Below are positions 26,873 through 36,421 of a DNA stretch of 64,000 bases, in pieces; the first letter of the stretch is position 1, and the number at the start of each line of letters is the position of its first letter. Position numbers and translations under genes: made by a program. The DNA comes from Pseudomonadota bacterium. GTDB taxonomy: Bacteria > Pseudomonadota > Gammaproteobacteria > Pseudomonadales > Pseudohongiellaceae. The stretch covers positions 310,001-374,000 of the forward strand of contig JAQCKF010000001.1 in NCBI GenBank assembly GCA_027592275.1. Reading direction: 5' to 3'. The notes under the pieces were generated by a model. The model saw only the letters and a list, made by a program, of their open reading frames with translations. It did no database searches and was not told the origin of the DNA.

Positions 26873-28813
26873 CTATTTGGTGATCACTTGCAGGCATCTA
26901 TCAAGAGAGCTCTCCACTTCGGCAAGTGCTAATTCATCGTCGTTAGAGAAGCGCAGCAGTTTGTAACTATGCAAGAAATCACGGGCCGCGTTAATCCTCG
27001 CGATAGGCCACTCTGCCGGCAGGTTCTCGGCATAGGTGCCTGCGGTCCAGAATTCGTTTACAGGTAATTTCGCCGAACTTAGGAAACGTTGCCAGACTTT
27101 CTGCCAGCGCACAGTACGGGAATCGAGTTTCTTCTGTCGCCCTTGTATGCGGCGATATTCGCGTACGAACAGGAACAATAGAATTAACACCCCGCCATAG
27201 CGAATGAGGTCCGCCATGAGCTCATTGGCGAGTACAGCATCGATTAATTTCTGCCACTGTCCGGATACGCGATGATACAAGACGCTGAATTGACTCGACT
27301 GATAGCCATCAAAGAAACTTGCGATACTAGGCGGTGTAGGGTCGATAGTGTGCCAATAGCCCTCGGCGTCCTGCCACTCGACCCAGCTGTGGGCATCGCG
27401 CTCACGGACTACCCACATCGCGTCGGACAGCTGCTCATGAATAACATAGCCGCCGACTATGCGTGCCGGAATGTCGTTCGCACGTAGTGCCAGCGTCGCG
27501 CCGGTCGCGAACCAGAAGCAGTAAGCAGCCTGTTCATTTTCGAAGAAGTCGTGAAACGGTTGGTCTGGATCGAAATTTGTTTCTAGCGAGTAACTACGAT
27601 TGATGAAATGATTCAGGACGTTGTAGACGGTCTGTTGATTGTCGCTGGCAAGAAAGCCTTCGCTCTTCTCCTGCAAGCCCGCATCCCAGAAGGAGGGCAA
27701 CTGAAGGTTGATCTCATCGAACGTATCAGGCACAGAATCGTTACTGGTCTCAATCTCCCAGCGCTTATTGGCTCCGCGGTCGTAGATAGGAGACCAGACA
27801 TTCGCCGCATTGCGCGTGACTGCCTCGAAGCGACCAATCAGATGACTAGTGTTAGGGCTCATGAATACGAAATTGTTGCTAGCAAGGCTTTGGACATCAA
27901 TTCGTTGTGCCGGGATATTTCCTGCCGGAAATTGATGGTTGCTCATCTCGAAGCGAAGCTGGCCAGAATCTTCGATAGAGGCGTCGAAAAGCGTAAGGGC
28001 TAACAGGGGCCGCTCTAGTGGCAGCCACACTAAATCTTCATTTAGCTCAACGAGTCGATTACCTACAAGATATGGATTCGGACGATCTTCTGTTGTAGCG
28101 CGCATGACAGCGCGGTTGGAAGGCTGCAAGAATGCCGATGCACGCAGCTGCTGTCTCGGAGAGAATCCTGTCGGTGTAAAACTGCCGCCCCCACTTGGAA
28201 ACATGTCTCCCAGAGCGGCGATGACTGGCCCCTGTCCAATACTCAGGAGCAAGCCTAGCAGTGGCACAACCAAGAACAATGGAAGCAATAATAAGAGACG
28301 CGAGAACAAGTAGTCAGCGCAACGGTCTGCCATCAGGGTGAGGCTAGCAAGGAGAATCGCGGCGATAGTAAGTATGGCAACAGAAGCGCCAAACATTTGT
28401 ACTATCACTTGTTCAGGAAGGGCAATGAGCAATATGAGAATTAAGCCTAAAACAAGAATCGTTTGCGCATTTCGATTGATTGCTAGATGGGTGCTGGTTT
28501 TTTCGCCAGATGCGAATAGCCAAAGTTGGTACGTTAACAGACTAAGTACTAGGCCCGCTCCTAGGCCATTGGTCTGTGCCCAAGAACCTTCGAGCGCCCA
28601 GTCTTCCAGCGCTTGATTGCCAAGAAAACCGCCGGATGCCAGGAGCACAAAAGTCAGGCCCCAAGTAGGCCGCTCGACTTGTACTAACTTTAGCGCGCCG
28701 AGAACGCTTAGGCCGGCTCCCAACCAAACTACGATGGTTAGTTCCATGGATAATCCCAGATGCAGGGACTCCAAGGCCAGAAAAACTGAGAGGAAAATCT
28801 GTCCCAGAGGCAT
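26873..28813 (-). CDS. TgpA-like transmembrane transglutaminase
   Basis: A 646-residue protein: five or six N-terminal transmembrane helices (to about residue 200), a periplasmic transglutaminase-like core, one further helix (VLILLFLFV near 550) and a cytoplasmic DUF4129-type tail. The catalytic triad is visible: Cys in EQAAYCFWFATGA, His in ERDAHSWVEW and Asp in HTIDPTPPS. The start codon overlaps the stop of the DUF58 gene (TAATG), so translation is coupled. Together with DUF58 and MoxR this is the conserved MoxR-DUF58-transglutaminase set. TgpA is essential in Pseudomonas aeruginosa; its substrate is not settled. Confidence 0.92.
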   Translation of the reverse strand: MPLGQIFLSVFLALESLHLGLSMELTIVVWLGAGLSVLGALKLVQVERPTWGLTFVLLASGGFLGNQALEDWALEGSWAQTNGLGAGLVLSLLTYQLWLFASGEKTSTHLAINRNAQTILVLGLILILLIALPEQVIVQMFGASVAILTIAAILLASLTLMADRCADYLFSRLLLLLPLFLVVPLLGLLLSIGQGPVIAALGDMFPSGGGSFTPTGFSPRQQLRASAFLQPSNRAVMRATTEDRPNPYLVGNRLVELNEDLVWLPLERPLLALTLFDASIEDSGQLRFEMSNHQFPAGNIPAQRIDVQSLASNNFVFMSPNTSHLIGRFEAVTRNAANVWSPIYDRGANKRWEIETSNDSVPDTFDEINLQLPSFWDAGLQEKSEGFLASDNQQTVYNVLNHFINRSYSLETNFDPDQPFHDFFENEQAAYCFWFATGATLALRANDIPARIVGGYVIHEQLSDAMWVVRERDAHSWVEWQDAEGYWHTIDPTPPSIASFFDGYQSSQFSVLYHRVSGQWQKLIDAVLANELMADLIRYGGVLILLFLFVREYRRIQGRQKKLDSRTVRWQKVWQRFLSSAKLPVNEFWTAGTYAENLPAEWPIARINAARDFLHSYKLLRFSNDDELALAEVESSLDRCLQVITK

Positions 28814-30225
28814 TAGCTGGCCTCCTTCTTCGAAGGCGTAGCAAACTTTGCTTTCAACCGTTCTTTCATCTTCAACTTTGAGCCGGTAGCCGCTCGGGAT
28901 GTGAGCGACGTCGGTACTTCGATAAAATGACTGCCCACAGGAAGACTGCCTCCATCTTTTGCCGTTTCATTGATAAGAAAGACTAGAACGAGGATGCCGG
29001 ATTGCCGCCAGCGCTCCACCAGTGCCCCTGCTTTCTTAGTCCAGCGTCCAAGAACCAATACATGGATGCCTTCATCCAATAGGGTCGAATCGGGGAGGGT
29101 ATTGAGTTCTTCCGAGTAGCCGCGTTCCGGCCTGCAAGTCGCTATGTGCTGATAGAACTGATGCAGGTCTTCGAGGGTGTGCCAGCTAGCTCCAAGCGCC
29201 AGTGCCGCCAAGCTAAAGCCCTCGTTCTGTGCAGAGAGGCCGATCTCTACGGCCAGTGCCAGGCGCTCATCTAAGGGGTCCTCATCAATTGGCCTACGCT
29301 GCCAGGCTTTAAAGTCGCCTAGGCTGAGGTCCACGATCAGGTAGACCTTGTCGCGTCTTATCTGCTCGACGCCTTCGAATACCTTGCTCATCGGTTCGCC
29401 ATAACGGCTGCTGGCGCGATGATCCAGGCGGCGCATAGAGTCGCCGGTTTGGTAGGGGCGTGAATAGGCGTAGTCCAATGAGGGGCCTTTATGTATGCTT
29501 TCATTGCCAAGGGTTAGACGCTTGCTTGCCTGCTCAGCTATGTTGCGCAGTGATGGAATCGTTACCTTTAAGGCTTCTGGTAAAACATAGACATCTAGTG
29601 ATTCTTCTACTCTCGTGGTAAATCGAGTAAGGAAGAAAGGGAAGTACGTCTGCACGGCGAGGCCTGAGAGTTTTAATATGCCGCGCCTTTGCGGTTCGCA
29701 GTGAACTGAGAGCGTGGTGCTCTGACTCGCGGGAAGACTCCGTTGATGGCTACGTGACCATTCTTTTGGCCAGCGACCATAGGGCACTACCATCTCACGC
29801 AGAGAAAAATTATAGAGATTGAAGCGACCGTTGTTTGTCACTCTAATCTTTGAGGAGAGCGACTGTCCGGCAATCGCGGTGTTTGGCGTTTCGCGCTGTA
29901 CTGATACTTTGGGTCTACAGATATAGCCCAGCAACGCACTCCATAACAATAGACCTATGCCGAAGGCGCTGGTGAATAGCAGAAATTCACTGGTCGCTCT
30001 ATAACTGAACAGGAAGATGAGAAGCGAACAAACGAGGATGATCTTGCCGGTACGGGTTAAGCCATCGTAATAAAGGCGACGAAATAAACGCAGCAGAAAT
30101 TTTGCGCGATGTTCGGACCAGCGCGGAACGAGGCGCAAATTCGAGAACCAGCGTATCAACCTCCACCAGTGAAGGAGGAGAATCTCGTCGGACACGCGTA
30201 CTGGACGGTCGGCTAATTCGCTCAT
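28813..30225 (-). CDS. DUF58 domain protein (MoxR partner)
   Basis: A 470-residue protein with two transmembrane helices near residues 60-105 and a C-terminal DUF58/vWA-like domain. The DUF58 hallmark is visible: the RPYQTGDSMRRLDHRASSR segment. DUF58 proteins work with MoxR AAA+ ATPases as chaperone-like pairs for a membrane target, here most likely the transglutaminase encoded next. It is coupled to the downstream gene by a 1-nt overlap. Upstream, 142 bp containing a palindromic repeat separate it from moxR. The ribosome site is weak. Confidence 0.9.
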   Translation of the reverse strand: MSELADRPVRVSDEILLLHWWRLIRWFSNLRLVPRWSEHRAKFLLRLFRRLYYDGLTRTGKIILVCSLLIFLFSYRATSEFLLFTSAFGIGLLLWSALLGYICRPKVSVQRETPNTAIAGQSLSSKIRVTNNGRFNLYNFSLREMVVPYGRWPKEWSRSHQRSLPASQSTTLSVHCEPQRRGILKLSGLAVQTYFPFFLTRFTTRVEESLDVYVLPEALKVTIPSLRNIAEQASKRLTLGNESIHKGPSLDYAYSRPYQTGDSMRRLDHRASSRYGEPMSKVFEGVEQIRRDKVYLIVDLSLGDFKAWQRRPIDEDPLDERLALAVEIGLSAQNEGFSLAALALGASWHTLEDLHQFYQHIATCRPERGYSEELNTLPDSTLLDEGIHVLVLGRWTKKAGALVERWRQSGILVLVFLINETAKDGGSLPVGSHFIEVPTSLTSRAATGSKLKMKERLKAKFATPSKKEAS

Positions 30226-30257
30226 GGAAAGAACCTAAGGAGAATAGAGCCGGGGCT

Positions 30258-30357
30258 GGCAGGATCGGGGTCAGTGGCAGGATCGGGGTCAGAGTAAAAA
30301 CTATTTGAAGAGCTGTCAGTATTCATAGTTTGGACGAATAGTTTTTACTCTGACCCC
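30258..30357. repeat. REP/MITE-like palindromic repeat inside the moxR-DUF58 gap
   Basis: A perfect 21-bp inverted repeat (30285-30305 and 30337-30357) beginning GGGGTCAGAGTAAAAA encloses a 31-nt loop. A 17-bp unit GGCAGGATCGGGGTCAG occurs twice in tandem (30258-30274 and 30276-30292), the second copy running into the left arm. The GGGGTCAGAGTA head is one I recognise as a widespread repeat in gammaproteobacterial genomes, often near REP-associated (Y1) transposases; no transposase is present here. It occupies most of the spacer of the operon and could affect expression of the downstream genes. Confidence 0.8.
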
Positions 30358-30367
30358 ATTTATCTAG

Positions 30368-31333
30368 CTACCGAGGCACTGGAACACTTGCCACAATTTT
30401 TTGCATTAACTCATGTGCCTGAATGTTGTCGTTGTCTCGACCATGGCGCGGAAGAAGGCGATGGTTCCACACAGACGGAATGAGCTGCTGTATGTCTTCG
30501 GCAATTACCTGTTGTCTGCCTTTAACTAAGGCATAGCCTTTGCAGGCTGACGCCAAATGCATTGAGCCACGGGGCGAAATGCCTAGCTTTATGTTCGGCT
30601 CGATGCGTGTTGCTCTTGCGAGCGTCACGATGTAGCGCGCCAAGTCGGCGTGTAGATGCACATCATCGCAAGCATCGCGCAGAGCTGCGACTGAAGCTTT
30701 ATCCAAAATCGCCTCAGGGTCTCGCGTCCCTGCTTCACTGTATTCACCGAGTAGATGCAATTCCGCATCGACGTCTGGGTAACCGAGGCTGATAGAGGTT
30801 AGAAATCTGTCTAGCTGTGCCTCGGGTAGAGGATTGGTGCTATCGAAATCGATTGGGTTCTGCGTGGCGATCACCGTAAACAGATTCGAAAGGGGTTGGT
30901 TCACTCCGTCGGCTGCCACATAGCCTTCTTCCATAGCCTGCAGGAATGCAGACTGACTCCGTGTCGGCGCACGATTGATTTCATCTGCTAACAAAAAGTC
31001 TGTGAAAATCGGCCCGGGTGAGAAGGTAAACTTGGCTTCACTGGCGTTATAGATGCTGCCGCCTAAGATATCGGCGGGCAAGATGTCGTTGGTAAACTAT
31101 ATGCGATTGAAATCTAGCCCGAGAATCAGGGCAAGACCCTTGGCTAATGTGGTCTTTCCGACACCTGGCACATCCACCACCAGCACGTGACCTCTGGCGA
31201 TTATGCTGGCCAGCAGCAGTTCAATTACGAAGTCATCTCCTAGCCAATACTGAGCCAGAGATTGGTGCGCCTGCTCCACCAGTGAGACTAAGTGACTCAG
31301 GTCGTCTTGTTTCGGTTGTTCTATTGATTCCAC
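30368..31333 (-). pseudogene. MoxR-type AAA+ ATPase interrupted by an in-frame amber codon
   Basis: The 322-codon frame encodes a complete MoxR ATPase: Walker A GVGKTTLAKG, Walker B LLADEINRAP, sensor 1 IATQNP and the C-terminal lid with SPRGSMHLASACKGYAL. It is broken only by TAG at 31097-31099, between DFNRI and FTNDILPADILGG. In MoxR proteins this segment is R-I-Q-F-T-P-D, so the codon is expected to be CAG; one C-to-T change explains the stop. The frame on both sides is identical. Translation starts at GTG 31333. It may be a real nonsense mutation, an assembly error or a suppressed codon. Loss would affect the DUF58/TgpA pair. Confidence 0.9.
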
Positions 31334-31489
31334 TGTGATTCCACTTTCGATTCTATCTGGGCTTCATCGGCGGATATTAGCAGCGGATGGGTCTATTTTC
31401 AGTAGAAGTTTGTTAATCTGGGCTTGCTGGAACCGAATTCGGCCAAAAATGTGTCCCAAGACGTATTTAACAATAAGAAGGAATACACC

Positions 31490-33262
31490 ATGCCAGTCCT
31501 CAGCCCTTTCAACTGTTGCCTATCTGCTGCTCAAAGCCTAGCAGCCGCAGCTCTACTGTTAAGCGCCTCCACTGCAATAGCCCAGCCACAGGCACTGTTG
31601 GACAACTACACGCCAGTCACGCTGGAAGAGCTAGCTAATCCGCCGGCTAGCGATTGGTTGATGTGGCGCGGTACGCCGAATAACTGGGCTCACAGCCCGC
31701 TGGATCAGATCAACAAAGACAACGTAGACAGCCTGCGTCTAGCCTGGTCCTGGACCATGGAGCCGGGCAAGCAAGAAACCACGCCGCTAGTGCACGATGG
31801 CATCATGTTCCTGCCACAGGCCTGTGATTTCATCGAGGCAGTAGACGCGACCGATGGCACGCCACTTTGGGAATACAGAAGAGCAACCGTCGATCATGTT
31901 GCACCGCTTTCCTGTGCGAATCGCAATGGCACTCTCTACAAAGATCAGTTAATCGTCGCTACGCGGGATGCCTATATCGTTTCCCTGAACGCTACCAGTG
32001 GTGAAGTAACCTGGGAGCAAAAGATTGGCGATTGGACGGTCGGTCAGCATTATTCAGGTGGGCCACAGGTGTTCAATGGCAAGGTTATTACCGGCATGTC
32101 CGGCTGCTACTATATCAACACCAGCTGTTGGATTACCGCCCACGATGCCGACACGGGCGAAGAGCTATGGCGTACCAACACAGTGCCGAAGATCGGCGAG
32201 CCAAACGGTGAGAGCTGGGGAGATGTGCCCAACGAGCAACGTCGGGGCGGTTCGGCTTGGATGCCGGCCAGTTTCGATCCTGAACTCAATCTCATTTTCA
32301 TAGGTGTGGCGGTGCCCATTCCCTGGGGAGAAATCCAGCGTGGCACCCGCGGCGGTGATGTCCTGTACACCAACTCCACTCTGGCACTGGACGCAGAGAC
32401 GGGAGAAATTGAGTGGTATTTTCAATATATTCCTGCAGGCAATTGGGATCAGGATCATCCCTTCGAAAGGCTTATCGTAGAAACCGAAGTCACGCCAGAT
32501 GCCGATGCAGTCTCGTGGATGAATCCAAATATAGCCTCTAGCGAACGTAGAAAAGTCATAACAGGCATTCCGGGTAAGCCCGGTATTGTATGGACGTTGG
32601 ATGCAGCCACCGGTGATTTTCTCTGGGCAACTGAGACCAATTATCAAAACATAATCGTTGGCGTAGATGTAGAAGGGCGCAAGGGAATAACCAATCCCGA
32701 AATAGACATCACTGAGATTGGGCAACAGAAGCTTGTCTGCCCAACCACCCAGGGCGGCATTAACTGGAACTCGGTTGGCTATAGCCCACAAACCAATTCG
32801 CTGTACACACCAACTAACAACACGTGTATGAATTTTGCCCTAAGGCCAGTGGAGCCAACGGTAGGGCTACACCATGCCTCGGCTAGAAGCAGTGTGGATA
32901 TTGGACCTGAAGATACGGGTCAAGTTGGACAGTTTTCCTCCATAGATGTAGCAACTGGAGAGACACGCTGGACCTATAAGCAACGAGCTGGCATAGGCGG
33001 CTCAGTCTTAACAACAGGCGGCGGACTTGTTTTCGTCTCGGATGATGCCAGACGATTTCGCGCCTTCGATGCCGACAACGGCGACATTCTCTGGGAGCAG
33101 GTTCTCAACTCGACAGCCGGTGGCTTTCCGGTGAGCTATAGCGTCGACGGAGTGCAGTACATTGCGATAGCCGCAGGCGAAGGTGTTAACTATCGACGCC
33201 ACACGCCGGAGATTCGTCAGCGTGGTGGTGGTAATACTTTGTATGTGTTTCGCTTACCATAG
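31490..33262 (+). CDS. PQQ-dependent alcohol dehydrogenase-type quinoprotein
   Basis: Exported propeller quinoprotein of the methanol/ethanol dehydrogenase type. The ATG at 31490 has an AGAAGGA site and a signal peptide ending near AIA-QP; an upstream in-frame TTG at 31424 is rejected. Landmarks: SDWLMWRGTPNNWAHSPLDQ, ATDGTPLWEYRR, AHDADTGEELWR, GNWDQDHPFERL with the catalytic-type Asp (D320) and the Asp two residues on (D322), a spacing associated with lanthanide-dependent enzymes, and a C-terminal GGLVFVSDDARRFRAFDADN. No cytochrome domain. It is paralogous to the gene at 48257. Confidence 0.92.
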   Translation: MPVLSPFNCCLSAAQSLAAAALLLSASTAIAQPQALLDNYTPVTLEELANPPASDWLMWRGTPNNWAHSPLDQINKDNVDSLRLAWSWTMEPGKQETTPLVHDGIMFLPQACDFIEAVDATDGTPLWEYRRATVDHVAPLSCANRNGTLYKDQLIVATRDAYIVSLNATSGEVTWEQKIGDWTVGQHYSGGPQVFNGKVITGMSGCYYINTSCWITAHDADTGEELWRTNTVPKIGEPNGESWGDVPNEQRRGGSAWMPASFDPELNLIFIGVAVPIPWGEIQRGTRGGDVLYTNSTLALDAETGEIEWYFQYIPAGNWDQDHPFERLIVETEVTPDADAVSWMNPNIASSERRKVITGIPGKPGIVWTLDAATGDFLWATETNYQNIIVGVDVEGRKGITNPEIDITEIGQQKLVCPTTQGGINWNSVGYSPQTNSLYTPTNNTCMNFALRPVEPTVGLHHASARSSVDIGPEDTGQVGQFSSIDVATGETRWTYKQRAGIGGSVLTTGGGLVFVSDDARRFRAFDADNGDILWEQVLNSTAGGFPVSYSVDGVQYIAIAAGEGVNYRRHTPEIRQRGGGNTLYVFRLP

Positions 33263-33274
33263 TACAAAAAGAAA

Positions 33275-33350
33275 TGGAGCGGGCGACGAGATTCGAACTC
33301 GCGACAACTAGCTTGGGAAGCTAGAACTCTACCAACTGAGCTACACCCGC
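33275..33350 (-). tRNA. tRNA-Gly (anticodon CCC)
   Basis: The minus strand folds as a complete cloverleaf of 76 nt with encoded CCA. The acceptor GCGGGTG pairs with CGCCCGC, the D arm is GCTC-AGTTGGTA-GAGT, the anticodon stem CTAGC/GCTAG holds the loop TTCCCAA (anticodon CCC at 33315-33317), and the T arm has TTCGAAT. It decodes GGG. It sits between two plus-strand genes. Confidence 0.96.
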
Positions 33351-33433
33351 TTAGGCTTTTATGTAGCGAACAATGATTCTGCGCCATTTAACTTTGAATG
33401 GGAATGCAGAATTCCGGTTTGTGCGGAGTAAAA

Positions 33434-33865
33434 ATGAAATACAGCAAGATCGCAAAGTGGTCAATGATCGGTGTAGGTGTACTATTTCTGGCCTATGTGG
33501 GTTCTATCGTCTGGTTCGAAGCTAGGCTTGGCTACAACCAACCACAGGGCAGCACCTCATTAGTCATAGCAACATTCAGTGGAGACGACGAGCGCCATGA
33601 AAGAGTGTTGAGGCTTGAACAGATTGATGGCCGCAATTACATCGCTGCCAACCATTGGCCGCGTGCGTGGTACAACCAGGCGATTGATAATCCGAACGTT
33701 GAAGTAAAGTTGCCGGGTGAAGATTCGTTCGAAAACTATTTGGCAGTACCATTGGAAGGAGGCGAGGAAGAACATATCAGAGAGGTCTACAGATTCGGGT
33801 TCGAATTTAGATTTCGAACTGGTTTTCCTCCGCGCTATTTTCTGCGGCTTGATCCGCAAACGTAA
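33434..33865 (+). CDS. Membrane-anchored split-barrel protein (nitroreductase/DUF385-like)
   Basis: A 143-residue protein with one N-terminal transmembrane helix (MIGVGVLFLAYVGSIVW). The remainder is a small domain with LRLEQIDGRNYIAANHWPR followed by AWYNQAIDNPNVEV, which follows the pattern of F420/deazaflavin-dependent nitroreductase-type (DUF385) split barrels, where a P-x-WYxN-x-x-x-NP segment lies after the first strands. The ATG at 33434 with a GGAG site is preferred over an upstream start at 33398. Cofactor and substrate unknown. A gamma-carbonic-anhydrase gene follows 40 bp later. Confidence 0.68.
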   Translation: MKYSKIAKWSMIGVGVLFLAYVGSIVWFEARLGYNQPQGSTSLVIATFSGDDERHERVLRLEQIDGRNYIAANHWPRAWYNQAIDNPNVEVKLPGEDSFENYLAVPLEGGEEEHIREVYRFGFEFRFRTGFPPRYFLRLDPQT

Positions 33866-33905
33866 CTGAAATCTGCAGCGCCAATGCAAATTAAGGAAGA
33901 GAAGT

Positions 33906-34433
33906 ATGTTGTACAGTTTAGGCGAGAATAAGGTCGATATTGCAGGCGAAGATTTTTACGTTGCCCCCAGTGCTGACGTGATAGGAAATGTACGCTTGGA
34001 AAACAACGCTAGCGTCTGGTTCAACGCAGTAATTCGCGGCGACAATGAACTTATCACCATTGGCGAGAATTCAAATGTGCAGGATTGCTCGGTGCTACAT
34101 TCTGACGTAGGTTTTCCGCTAACAATCGGCAAGAACGTCACCATAGGTCATAAGGTGATGCTACACGGTTGCACCATAGGCGATAACTCGCTGATCGGCA
34201 TCAACGCCGTTGTACTCAATGGCGCGAAGATCGGTAAGAACTGCCTGATCGGCGCGAACAGCCTGGTTACAGAGGGAAAAGAAATTCCTGATGGATCTCT
34301 AGTGGTGGGATCTCCTGCTAAAGTAGTAAAGGCTCTATCCTCTGAGCAGCAACTTGGTTTAGCTAGGAGTGCAGAGGTTTATGTTGAGAAGTTTAAACAG
34401 TTTAAGGCGGAGTTACAGCCGGACGATCGATAA
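33906..34433 (+). CDS. Gamma-class carbonic anhydrase family protein
   Basis: Left-handed parallel beta-helix protein of 175 residues built of hexapeptide repeats (for example [20 protein letters not shown]). The three zinc-ligand His of the gamma-carbonic-anhydrase/YrdA family are in place: VLHSD, IGHKV and LHGC. The ending [17 protein letters not shown] is typical. It may hydrate CO2, though several YrdA-type members have no shown activity. Cytoplasmic. The start has a GGAAGAG site. Confidence 0.93.
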   Translation: MLYSLGENKVDIAGEDFYVAPSADVIGNVRLENNASVWFNAVIRGDNELITIGENSNVQDCSVLHSDVGFPLTIGKNVTIGHKVMLHGCTIGDNSLIGINAVVLNGAKIGKNCLIGANSLVTEGKEIPDGSLVVGSPAKVVKALSSEQQLGLARSAEVYVEKFKQFKAELQPDDR

Positions 34434-34508
34434 CCGTTCAAACAAATAACATTGACTCATTTTGCATTTATGGTTCTCCTTAACTACTCACTATAGAATA
34501 TTACTACT

Positions 34509-35129
34509 ATGTTTTACGAACCCAAGAAAAAAAATCACGGACTGCCCAAGAACCCTTTCAATAGTCTGATTGTCCCGCGCCCCATTGGTTGGATCAGCTC
34601 CGTTGACGAGTCGGGTATACACAATCTTGCACCTTATAGTTTTTTCAATGCGGTCAGTTACAGTCCGCCAACTGTAATGTTTTCCGGCGGTGTAGGCTCA
34701 GCCTCAGATGGATTGAAAGACTCCATAAGGAATATTGAAGCAACAGGCGAGTTCGTTTGTAATCTAGCCACTTGGGATACGCGCGAGCAAATGAACAAGT
34801 CTTCCCAGACGTTGCCGCCAGAAAGCGACGAAATAGTTCTTTCAGGTTTGACTGCCATCCCCTCGAAAATCGTCAACGCTCCGCGCATTAAAGAAGCGCC
34901 TGTGCATCTGGAATGCCGCTATCTAAAAAGCGTGGACATCCCGGGCTGGACTGAGGCGGATGCGTACCGAGTTATATTTGGCGAGGTAGTGGGGATTCAT
35001 ATAAAGGATGAATTCATTACCGAGGAAGGCTTGGTTGATGTGATAAAAATGCTAGCCATCGGAAGATTGGGATACAACGACTATACTCGTGTAGATAGTG
35101 AATCCATATTCAGCATGAACCGGCCATGA
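34509..35129 (+). CDS. Flavin reductase-like FMN-binding protein
   Basis: A 206-residue split-barrel flavoprotein. Landmarks: FNSLIVPRPIGWISSVDESG near the start, NLAPYSFFNAVSYSPPTVMF for FMN binding, DSIRNIEATGEFVCNLAT, and HLECRYLKSVDIPG. This matches the flavin reductase/DIM6-NTAB family, which reduces flavin with NAD(P)H or serves as an oxidoreductase. Cytoplasmic and apparently monocistronic; a hairpin follows. Confidence 0.92.
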   Translation: MFYEPKKKNHGLPKNPFNSLIVPRPIGWISSVDESGIHNLAPYSFFNAVSYSPPTVMFSGGVGSASDGLKDSIRNIEATGEFVCNLATWDTREQMNKSSQTLPPESDEIVLSGLTAIPSKIVNAPRIKEAPVHLECRYLKSVDIPGWTEADAYRVIFGEVVGIHIKDEFITEEGLVDVIKMLAIGRLGYNDYTRVDSESIFSMNRP

Positions 35130-35205
35130 TGAATCGATGCCGGTTATAGGCTTTTCGTAAAATACGTGTGTCCCAGTTTATCAGGGATGAATGAGTCATT
35201 AAGAA

Positions 35206-35242
35206 AAAGGGTCAGCAAGTTTTCGCAAACCTGTGACCCTTT
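35206..35242. terminator. Bidirectional terminator between convergent genes
   Basis: AAAGGGTCA (35206-35214) pairs with TGACCCTTT (35234-35242), and an inner AAGTTT/AAACCT stem closes a short TCGC loop. It is followed by TTTATT on the plus strand and preceded by A-rich sequence, which gives a U-tract on the minus strand. It serves the genes ending at 35129 and 35300. Confidence 0.75.
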
Positions 35243-35299
35243 ATTCCATCTTTATCGTTGATAAGTCTGCTGTTCCCTTTTTGTATCAGGGGAGTAAGA

Positions 35300-36421
35300 C
35301 TATTTCTGTGGGCAGATCAGAAACTTCTCGCCCGTATGCTTTGCGTAATACTGCTGCATAGTTTCGACTTGTAAGGCATCGCTCAACGAAATTTCATTGG
35401 TGTAGTTACTTGCAAAGCTAGTCGTTAGTTCCTTCGCTACCCGGCCGCGCAAACGTCCGGCTACTTCCATGCCAGCCTTGGCAAGAAAGTTTGGTAGCAA
35501 CCAGCCGCCGACGCCCCATGCCATGCCGTAGCCTCGGCTTAAAGTAGTTGGGGACGTATCGAGGCCACCATAGAGATAGACTTGCTTGTGTTTAATCGAG
35601 CCATAGATGCTGTAGGCACCAGGTGTTCTCGCTGCTGCAGCTTCCATGCAAGTAAGAATGTTTGAGGCAAGCTTGCCGCCACCGGTGGCATCGAAACCTA
35701 GTGTAGCGCCCGTTGCGTGAATGGCATCAGTCAGCTCGGCCATAAAACTATCGGCGCTGCTGTTAACTACATACTTAGCGCCCATGTCTTTGAGCAGAGC
35801 GACTTGCTCTTCTTTGCGTACGACGTTAACTAATTCAACGCCGTCAGCCTGACAGACGCGATTCAACATCTGGCCTAGATTGGATGCCCCGGCGGTATGA
35901 ACCAGCGCCGTGTGGCCTTCCATTCTCATCGTTTCGATCATCGACAAAACAGTCATAGGATTCACAAAGCTGGAAGCCCCATCTTTAGCGGTATGACCTT
36001 CCATTAAGGGTAGGCAGGCTGCAACATCTACACAGCGATATTGGCCGTACATGCCGCCGCCTGCTATCGCAACGATCTTTCCGTCCAGACTCTTGGCGGC
36101 CTCACTATCTCCAGTCGCCACAACCGTGCCGGCGCCTTCGTTGCCTACAGTCAGTGCCTGGCCTATACGCGCCTTCATTGCTTTCATGGCCGGGTCGGAG
36201 ACAGGCGCGGTTAGTGCGCCATCAGCGGACGTGGCAGCGCTCATGTCTGTTAAGCCGAACATGACACCTAAATCGGAAGGGTTAATAGGCGTTGCTTCAA
36301 TTCTGACTAAGACCTGATCCGGCCCCGGCTTAGGTGTTTCTTGTTCTTTCAACTCCAGGCGCAGCTCTCCGGACTCGGTTACGGTGGAGAACATCTGTAG
36401 ATAGGTAGAATTTACTGACAT
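35300..36421 (-). CDS. Zinc-less MDR family NAD(P)H:quinone reductase-like dehydrogenase
   Basis: Medium-chain dehydrogenase/reductase of 373 residues. The GroES-like N-terminal domain contains KPGPDQVLVRIEATPINPSD, the quinone-reductase signature. The Rossmann part begins at GHTALVHTAGASNLGQMLNR, and GATLGFDATGGG follows. No structural zinc Cys cluster is seen. Expected to reduce quinones or enones with NAD(P)H in the cytoplasm. It is monocistronic, with a GAGG site before the ATG. Confidence 0.9.
   Translation of the reverse strand: MSVNSTYLQMFSTVTESGELRLELKEQETPKPGPDQVLVRIEATPINPSDLGVMFGLTDMSAATSADGALTAPVSDPAMKAMKARIGQALTVGNEGAGTVVATGDSEAAKSLDGKIVAIAGGGMYGQYRCVDVAACLPLMEGHTAKDGASSFVNPMTVLSMIETMRMEGHTALVHTAGASNLGQMLNRVCQADGVELVNVVRKEEQVALLKDMGAKYVVNSSADSFMAELTDAIHATGATLGFDATGGGKLASNILTCMEAAAARTPGAYSIYGSIKHKQVYLYGGLDTSPTTLSRGYGMAWGVGGWLLPNFLAKAGMEVAGRLRGRVAKELTTSFASNYTNEISLSDALQVETMQQYYAKHTGEKFLICPQK

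Noticed and set aside
32165..32791. 208-residue minus-strand ORF opposite the PQQ gene at 31490
   Set aside because: Antisense shadow; the plus-strand gene is clear.
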